From Adiantum capillus-veneris (taxonomy: Eukaryota; Streptophyta; Polypodiopsida; Polypodiales; Pteridaceae): a DNA stretch of 64,000 nucleotides. The DNA lies in assembly GCA_014529385.2 (NCBI GenBank), contig CM043955.1, forward strand, positions 145,834,140 to 145,898,139. The letters run 5' to 3'. A program made the translations under genes and the position numbers. Below, one piece after another: positions 57,441-64,000 of the stretch (positions are counted from its first letter, which is position 1; every line of letters begins with the position of its first letter). The notes beneath the pieces were generated by a model. It saw nothing but the letters and a program-made list of their open reading frames with translations. It ran no database searches and was not told the origin of the DNA.

Positions 57441-57459
57441 ATCGGCTCTGATACCACTT

Positions 57460-58901
57460 GTGAAGAGTGCGTGCGCGGATGGGTGCATGCTCGATGTGTT
57501 GGGCAAGGAAGGACGACACATAGAGTTTTAGGTGGAGCTCTTAGTGAGGATTGGAATCCCTCACTTCTCCTTATTTATCTATATTACCAATGAATCTAGA
57601 GATAAGGTAGTACTATCAATAAGATGGGTGCCTGGCTAGTTGGCCTAAACCTTAACATAAGAGAGATTTTGGATTCTTTGCAGTGACTTTCAATTCCCTT
57701 TAATTAATGTGGAAGTATGAAATTAAAACACCCTTTTGATCTACTTAGAAGAACAACCAATTAAAAAATCAACTAACGTAGGCGAGTTTGCCTCTAGAGT
57801 AAAAAATCCAAGAGGATGGCGAGTTGTAGAGACAAAGCTTGGGATCCTTGCACTTTTGTGTGTGTCCTCTCCTTCAGTAGGATGGCCTTGGGCAAGGGTT
57901 GTGCATCAAAAAGAGCTCGTTGAATAGCCGATTGCTAGGGAGCATAGGTAGCCCGAGTATGCAAAGGAGGTCAAGAACTCTAGCTTGATACCAACTCTTC
58001 GTGCTTGCCTCGGGTCAGTATAGATGCGTGCAGCTTCATTGAATCTTGGAAGGCATCACCAGTGCAGGGAGTGGGCTTGCCGTTTAGAGAAATGGGTGCT
58101 TGCACCCAAAATAGCAAAATTGCCACCTTGTTTGACTTTATGAGTTTAAAAATGGATTTTTTCAATCAATAAAGATCATGGGGCTCTAATGTGGATTTGA
58201 CCAAACCATTCCAAAAATAGCTATGACCCAAAAAGCAGGCAATGTTACTCTAGGGGAATTTAAATGCAACTTTATCAAACTAAATGCAAAGAGTTAGAGT
58301 TCAATCAAGTGATGAGAGGGAAATCCACGATCTTGCATAGGGAGATAAATACCTAGGATGCTAATTAGGGTGAAAAATGATGATTAGCCATCATGAGGCT
58401 CTATTACCACATGTAGAGGTTAGGGTTAGTGTGGATAGATGTTAGTAGCATTCATAGATGTTAATCATAGTGGTTCTAATCACGACTTACTCAAATGATA
58501 GACTCAATGTGTGATAATAGAATAACAATGCATTACCAAATGAATTTGATAGATGAGGCTTATATAGCCAAAGGGGAAGGCTTCAAGGACGTTGTAAGCG
58601 ATGATGGCATGGTGCCACTTGTAGGTAGCACTAGAGGAAGGGATGCTTGTATACGTGTGGCTTGTGAGAGAGGCTTTGATTGGAGATAAGGTCATGGGTT
58701 CATTAAATTTGGTTCATGTATCTCCTATGAAATGGCCTCCCTATCACAACTATTTATGGGCCTAAAACAACTGTAAGGTATTTAAGTGCCCTTCAATGCT
58801 ACATGATTTTACTCAACAATTGCAATATCATTTTAGCATCGCAAATGTGTTCCATAAATCTTTTGCATTCAGCTTTCCATATCCTTTGTTAAAAGAATCA
58901 G
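57460..58901. other. Presumed copia LTR side and unannotated DNA
   Basis: Sequence right of the minus-strand primer site should be LTR for some distance, but its partner was not identified. No coding region or other element was recognised up to the SINE. Confidence 0.35.
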
Positions 58902-59101
58902 TTTCAAGTAACTATTCTATCAATATAAAATTGGCCTAGTGGTAAAGGTGAGGGCTTTAAGCACACCCACTATGGTTCAACCCTTGACACATGAGGGTGT
59001 GGGTGAGTGGGCGCAATTCAGTCAAAGCGCAGCTTTGAATGGCTAAAATAAAAAGAAAAAAAAAATCGTTTTCAAGTAACTATTCTATCAATATAAAATT
59101 G
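58902..59101 (+). mobile_element. tRNA-derived SINE with 32-bp target site duplication
   Basis: Body about 58934-59069. TGGCCTAGTGG (58932-58942) is an exact pol III A box and GGTTCAACCCT (58974-58984) a near-consensus B box. A short tRNA-unrelated part follows and an A-rich tail (AATAAAAAGAAAAAAAAAA, 59047-59065). The 32 bp at 58902-58933, beginning TTTCAAGTAACTATTCTATC, recur exactly at 59070-59101. This is the signature of target-primed insertion by LINE machinery. The head resembles Lys- or Met-like tRNA-SINEs only generally; the family is unknown. Confidence 0.9.
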
Positions 59102-60440
59102 TTGTGGTGATGTAATAATTGCTATCAACACAAAATTTTGACCTTGCAAATTTTATCATGGCTTATAGAAATGCACCCGAGGTTTTTCTTTTTTAAGCAA
59201 AAATTGCGTCACTTCGAGTAACAACCCTTTATGGAACTCCTGCCGTGCTTCACTCTCACCACCACTTCACATTTCACCAACTCACACACCCTTCTATGCA
59301 CCTTCATTAATTATTTTGTGTGTAAAAGAGGTCTCCTTTTATAGGCCAAAAGGGCTACCCTCTCTAATGAGAGACACCCATGTGTGTAGCCGCCCTTGTG
59401 TAGACAAGTTCATCTTGAACTCTCCCATATGTCTATGTGTGGTCGTCCTTAGGTAGACAACTCTGCTTGAAATTTGTCCATACACCCATGTGTGGTCATA
59501 GCCAAGTCTGCCTAAAACTCATGCACCGTCCATTGGATTTGGACACCGACCATTGACTTCTGACCATCGGCTACCGACCATTGACTACCGGCCAACCAAC
59601 CAACCTATCGACCGTTTTTCGACCACCGTTCGATCACAATATTCTAGGGAAATGGAATATTTCAAGCTCTCGACCGGGCGTGAATTTTGGTTTTTGGGTG
59701 AGTGATTTTTCTTCATGCATGATGGCTTCTCCTCATAACGGGGGCTTTACGAATGTGCGTTTTTGAAACTAAAAATTACAAGGGGTGAATCAATCTCCAT
59801 ACTTACTTTCAACTAGTAAGTGAAATGATACAAATAGATTTTGTTCATCTTTGTGTCAAAGTTGGAACGATTTTTCAATTTTCACATAAGTATGTGTAGA
59901 TGTTTTGGTTTTGTTCAAAACAAGCTTGAGCCAATCAGAACCACATAAAGGTTGATTTTTTGTGTCCAAAACATTAAACAACGTAATCTTCTTAAATTGT
60001 CATTCGTTGATTTTTTTAATGACGTTTTACGCTATGACTTGCCTTAGGGATGGTGCCCTTGTTCGTGTAAATGTGTGCAACGTTATCAAATGAATCTACA
60101 CAATGATGCCAACAATAGGAGGGTGGTGGACATATGACACTCTTGTATAGAGTACGTGTTATTGCAACCGAGTGTCATAGGTTGCCCCTTCTTGATTTCA
60201 CAAGGTCAACCAAGCATGGCTAGTTGTGCTTCAGAAGAAGGATACATTTTGAAGAAGCTTTACTTAGCACTTCGAATCTTAACTGAAATATAGCCCGAGG
60301 AAGAAGAACAAGAGTTTTTATTGTCATGGGAAGAATCCCAAGAGACCTCAAAGACCTATCCGACGAGGTTTGAACTCACAACGTAATACTCAAAGAGGGA
60401 TCACCAATCTACCACTAGGATGATCGATTGAAATATATCT
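59102..60440. other. No gene recognised
   Basis: Contains CCTTTTATAGGCC near 59336 (possible inverted TATA of an old LTR) and a GACCATTGACTACCGACCA-type short repeat at 59540-59600. No supported coding region. Confidence 0.35.
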
Positions 60441-60449
60441 TTAAATGAA

Positions 60450-60940
60450 GGGAAAATTACCAAAATACCCCTCTAATTTGTGGAAATTCCCAAAATACCC
60501 CTCAGATTTCAAAAATCCCCAAAACATCCCCAATATTTTGTCATAAATTCCCAAAATGCCCTTCAAATTTTCCAAAATTCCCAAAATACCCCTGGTTGTG
60601 AAATTAAATTTCTCCAAATATTAAAAAATTTGTAGCTTTTCATAAGAAGACTCATTGCTTATCAATATAAGATGCTAAATCCAAAATTTGAGTCGATTAT
60701 GTAGGTTTTGGAGATGAATTGCTTCATTATCTTTAGATATAATTGCCTTTTTTTGGCGAGGTAATTTGTGGCAAATTACATGTTAAGCATGCAAAAACTG
60801 ATCTCAATTATAGAAAAAAAATAAAGATTAAAAAATCTTGAACAATCCAAAAATAGATAAAGGGTATTTTGGGAATTTTTGAAATTTGAGGGGTATTTTG
60901 GGAATTTCTACAAATTAGAGGGGTATTTTGGTAATTTTCC
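60450..60940. mobile_element. MULE-type MITE (491 bp) with 9-bp TSD
   Basis: TTAAATGAA occurs at 60441-60449 and again at 60941-60949. Between them, terminal inverted repeats of roughly 85-90 bp start GGGAAAATTACCAAAATACC on the left, with the right end its near-complement. Each arm holds several AAATTCCCAAAATACCCCTC units. Long TIRs plus a 9-bp duplication fit non-autonomous Mutator-like elements. No coding capacity. It ends about 300 bp before the TRX z start codon. Confidence 0.9.
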
Positions 60941-60949
60941 TTAAATGAA

Positions 60950-61241
60950 TGATTGACGTTACCCTTCAAAATGAACCTACTCTTTAACCACGCTTCTTTC
61001 CACATGCATCTTCCAATTTTCTGAGGATATAGGCCGAAGGTGCGCTGCAAATTGTTTGCTGTTCTTCGCCTGCTTGGATTTCCAATCCTTAACATTTCTC
61101 TTACCGTGCTTGCACGAACGTGTAGGTTGCGCGCGTGTGCGTGTGTGGCGGTGCCCGAGACAATTGCATGTGGGTGTTTTGCGTGGAAGAACATTGATCA
61201 AGATTTGGCTGTGCAGGAAAGGACAACGAAGCTGCGTGCCT
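60950..61241 (+). promoter_or_regulatory. Probable promoter/5' UTR of TRX z
   Basis: Interval between the MITE and the TRX z start codon. No TATA box is obvious. An upstream open frame in the same phase precedes the start but has no protein-like features. Confidence 0.4.
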
Positions 61242-61837
61242 ATGATGGCAGCAGCACATGCTGCCGCCTTCATTACCACTCATCGCCCTCTTTCTCAAAT
61301 TTCCATTCACGCTTCAGCCAAACAACCGATTGGCAGTGCTTTCACACGTCGGCTTCATTTTCAGTCAAGTGTTCTATCTTGGAACCTGAAGCCAGCAATC
61401 AGAACTCATGTACCAAAGTCTTTTATTACTGCTATGGCTCAAGGTAGCCATGTGGTAAGTTTCGTTTCCCTACATTGTGCTTTTGTGCGTACCAGCGTGT
61501 GTCTGCCTCTTTCTCTTTCTCTTTCTCTCTATGTGTATGTGTGTGTATGCTCTCCCTCTGTTTGTGTATACAATTATACATGTATAGAGGGATGCTTCTA
61601 TCCATGCATGCAAGCATAAACATCCATGGGTTCATGTATGTATGTATGAAGAAAGAGAGAGCATTATTTTATGATAAGATAGATCTAATTGTTTCTCGTG
61701 TGTCATGGTCACAGGCAAAAGTTACTGCCCAAGAGCTGGATACCATCTTGGATGGTGGCAGGGAATGCCCTATTGTTGTCGATTTCTATGCAACTTGGTG
61801 TGGACCATGCATTCTTTTATCACAAGAGCTTGAGAAG
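61242..61837 (+). CDS. TRXz: Chloroplast thioredoxin TRX z (CITRX), exons 1-2 only
   Basis: Exons 61242-61454 and 61715-61837, both phase 0, with donors GTAAGT and GTAAAA and acceptor GTCACAG. Exon 1 begins MMAAAHAAAFITTHRPLSQI and encodes a 65-70 residue Ser/Ala/Arg-rich chloroplast transit peptide. Exon 2 starts AKVTAQELDTIL and contains VVDFYATWCGPCILLSQELE with the redox-active WCGPC. The CGPCIL(M/L).QELE wording is specific to TRX z/CITRX. TRX z is a plastid thioredoxin associated with the plastid-encoded RNA polymerase and needed for plastid transcription. The remaining exons (the rest of the thioredoxin fold) lie beyond 64000 or were not found; intron 2 is at least 2.1 kb. The second ATG (61245) could also be used. 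Confidence 0.87.
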
Positions 61838-62045
61838 GTAAAATGCATACCTGTTGACGGTTGCTTAGTACTTGAAACATATTGTGTGTTTGATTATGAA
61901 TGCTCTGCTGACTTCATGTCATCATAGCCAAGTGAGCCTTAGGTTGCACCACCATTTTCAAATGGGCGCCCTTCCAAAGCATGGCAGCCTCTTTAAGAGT
62001 GGTGGGTGCCGGTCAGGTGGGAGGGATAATTGGTTTAGTCACCTT

Positions 62046-62183
62046 GACTAAGATCCATACATAGGATAACCCTGCTGATGTTCTCACCAAGAGTCTTGCT
62101 AAGGCTCAACATGAGCATTGCATACAGCTGGTGGGAGTTGGTTAACTTAAAGGCATCATTTATGCCTTTAAGTGGGAGGTTGT
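62046..62183 (+). pseudogene. Ty1/copia polyprotein 3' end in TRX z intron
   Basis: Reads TKIHT-stop-DNPADVLTKSLAKAQHEH and ends CIQLVGVG-stop (TAA at 62143-62145), the standard last residues of copia RNase H. A purine tract (AAGTGGGAGGT, 62170-62180) leads to TGTTGGGTTAAAGG. Only the very end of the element is present; it lies inside TRX z intron 2 in sense orientation. Confidence 0.82.
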
Positions 62184-62480
62184 TGGGTTAAAGGCCTAAA
62201 TAACCCCTTTTTGTACATTTTTATACTTTATACCTGGACACATTTTTTTAAAGTTACTTATAATAAAAGTGGAAAACCCAAAACTCACTTATTGAGTTTT
62301 CCCCAAAAACGTGAGCTCTCTCTCTCTCCCTGCTTCGATCCCTAGCGCTTCCTCTCTGCTGCACTCCGCCTCTTGCTTCTTGCCCCAATCCTGCACTACA
62401 TCGCGACGCGCACCTATCGGTACCTTCTGCTTTGCGCTTTCAATACATACTCTCATTTTTGTGCTATTTTTTTCCGGAGT
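62181..62480 (+). repeat. Candidate copia LTR in TRX z intron
   Basis: Starts TGTTGGGTTAAAGG right after the purine tract. TATAATAAAAG at 62259-62269 is a TATA-like box. The right end is unknown because no second copy exists; the limit is arbitrary. As a sense LTR it could add a promoter or poly(A) signal within the intron. Confidence 0.55.
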
Positions 62481-63160
62481 CATGACAGAAACTCAGTACG
62501 CTGAACTTTGTGTTGATGTATGCTCATGTGTGTGTGCGTGTGGTGTGTGTCGTGTTGGGGAGCATATGTTAGTACGTAGTTCTACACCCACTATTGGACA
62601 CTGACGATGTTAGTGGGGATGTCGTGGTATTTAGTCAATACTATGCATGATGGAGCTGATGGTTATATTGTCTTGTGGGTGACAACCATGGGTCTAACCT
62701 TGCACTTTCCTTCAAGGGTGAAGCTGGGCTTATCTTGGATTCATCTAGGTATATTTCCCAAGTATCTGGCAATGTCATAAGCAAAAAAATTGTCACGTGC
62801 ATATCTAACCCTATGTGTATGTGGACAAGCTACTTCATGACAAGGGTTCAGTTCAGTTCAATCAGCCTAGATTAGGAAGTGTTCTGGCACTTTTGTGAGT
62901 CTGTTCGCAGACCGTGCACGCCCAGACACTTAGATTATATGCATATCCTCTGGTTGCACACAACATGACCATCAGATTACCATCAGAACCTATCAAGAGC
63001 ATTTTTACAGTGCATAGACCTATTTTCCTATTTTAGCCAATTTTCACTCTTTATTTTTAAGTGACTTTTGTTTGGAACTAGGTAGGGCAAATTTAGCAAG
63101 CAAGTACATAAGAAAACTCAACGCTAGCATAATTTGGCAAAAGAGGCAGCAGGAACAAGA
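62481..63160. other. TRX z intron sequence, no gene recognised
   Basis: No thioredoxin exon could be recognised on the plus strand here. Includes a GTGTGTGTGCG-type short repeat near 62525-62550. Confidence 0.4.
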
Positions 63161-63300
63161 GTTCAACAGGCACCTTCTTAGCAAGACTCCCCAACAGCAG
63201 ACCTAGCATTTTTGCAACTGCAAGCCTAGCGTTCAACAGGCACCTTCTTAGCAAGACTCCCCAACAGCAGACCTAGCATTTTTGCAACTGCAAGCCTAGC
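63161..63300. repeat. Exact 70-bp tandem duplication
   Basis: Units 63161-63230 and 63231-63300 are identical, starting GTTCAACAGGCACC and ending AAGCCTAGC. Short CCTAGCGTTTTTGCA-like motifs recur downstream to about 63415. Confidence 0.95.
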
Positions 63301-64000
63301 GTTTTCATCCACAATCAGTCGTGGTGTTTTTGCATTGCAAATCAGCCCCGGCAGTAGCTGGACAGTAGAAGCCTAGCGTTTTTGCATCAAGGACCCAGAT
63401 CAGTTCCTAGCGTTTTTGGTTCAGCCTAACCCATCAGCATTTTGCAGATTCGTCGCGACAGGACCTCAGAAGCATCAACGTTTTCAGTTTTCAGTACATA
63501 GACTTTGCAGTAAAAGTCCCGAACCTCGCAGATCTCACCTTCCCGCAGCAGATCCTTGCCACACGGTCAGATCAACGAGCGTTTGCAATTTCAGCCCGGA
63601 AAACGCAGATTTCAGCATCTGCGGTTTCAGCGCGTCGTCGTCACATCGTCGCTATCGACATCGTCACCGACATAGAGTCAGAATTCAGCAGATAAAGATT
63701 TGTAGATTTCAGCCATTAGCATTTTTAGATTTCAGCCCGTCTCGTCGTCGTCCTCATCGTCGTCGACATCGTCGGCAAGTCCAAAGCATTGTAGAGATTT
63801 GTGCAATTAATAGTAGACCGTTCTCGCCATAGAGAGTGGGGCCTTTGGAGGAGGGTTTGACAATATTCTGGTGTCGTATTCTTCTCTCTCTATCTCTCAG
63901 TCTCATGCACCTTCATTCAAAGTGTTCACCACTTTTTTTGTGTCCATTGCACTCTCTCACTAAAGGAACGGAAGGAAGAGACGGTTCCGTAAGTAAAAGG
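63301..64000. other. No supported gene
   Basis: An open frame at 63416-63832 is Arg/Ser/His-rich and made of TCGTCGTC and GATTTCAGC repeats; it has no protein family features. It could be LTR or 5' UTR of another element. No TRX z exon recognised. Confidence 0.35.

Larger units (their letters stand above)
53543..57459 (-). mobile_element. Ty1/copia retrotransposon remnant lacking integrase, minus strand
   Basis: At the right end, a minus-strand TGGTATCAGAGCCGAT (57441-57456) is the initiator-Met tRNA primer site typical of plant copia. At the left end, GAGGGGGAG (53545-53553, minus strand) is a polypurine tract followed by TGTTGAGATGTC. Gag, RT and RNase H pieces lie between in the correct order, but protease and integrase are missing. 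The presumed LTRs outside these points do not visibly match each other, so the outer limits remain open. Confidence 0.75.

Noticed and set aside
53270-58000. A matching LTR pair for the minus-strand copia element
   Set aside because: The sequence beyond the primer site (57459 onward) and beyond the purine tract (below 53544) shows no visible identity, so no LTR pair is claimed.
63416-63832. 138-residue frame rich in Arg, His and Ser
   Set aside because: Encoded by TCGTCGTC and TTTCAGC repeats; no start context or family similarity.

Overview
The window is repeat-dominated DNA from a large land-plant genome. The signs are plant CACTA, Ty3/gypsy, Ty1/copia, MULE-type and tRNA-SINE elements, spliced genes, long (CT)n, (GA)n and (GT)n runs, and two exons of a chloroplast thioredoxin (TRX z/CITRX). 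The species cannot be fixed from the sequence; the repeat landscape would suit a large-genome non-angiosperm such as a fern, but this is a guess.

Layout. (1) 339-19972 is one old CACTA transposon, C, with a GGT target duplication. It was later split by two members of another CACTA family, both inside its transposase gene: A (2872-8900, plus strand, TSD GTA) and B (10442-16996, minus strand, TSD GTT). A and B are near-mirror copies, about 6 kb each and 1.5 kb apart, so they form a giant inverted repeat. Both carry a captured piece of a host heavy-metal-associated isoprenylated protein gene (HMA domain plus CaaX end). A keeps an intact spliced second gene; the transposase is broken in both, with largely complementary losses. 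(2) 20293-38428 is an 18-kb Ty3/gypsy element, E1, of giant Tat/Ogre-like build. It has two ~770-bp LTRs, a tRNA-Asp-like primer site, decayed gag-pro-RT-RNaseH-IN, a duplicated integrase zinc module, a retropepsin-like ORF after integrase, a ~285-bp tandem array with a palindromic core, and a coiled-coil extra ORF. (3) 38429-43558 is a related element, E2, with gag and protease but no RT or integrase, followed by candidate LTR sequence. (4) 43.6-60.4 kb holds decayed retroelements, including a minus-strand gypsy (48.6-52.0 kb) and a minus-strand copia lacking integrase (53.5-57.5 kb), plus a tRNA-derived SINE with a 32-bp target duplication at 58.9-59.1 kb. (5) 60450-60940 is a MULE-type MITE with a 9-bp TSD, about 300 bp upstream of TRX z. 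Only the first two TRX z coding exons (61242-61837) lie in the window; the next intron contains a copia 3' end.

Apart from TRX z and perhaps the spliced A gene, nothing looks like an intact working gene. The coherent story is nested transposition, gene capture, internal deletion and decay. Many E1 stops look like G-to-A changes at Trp codons, consistent with methylation-driven mutation. No RNA genes, CRISPR arrays or bacterial features were seen.
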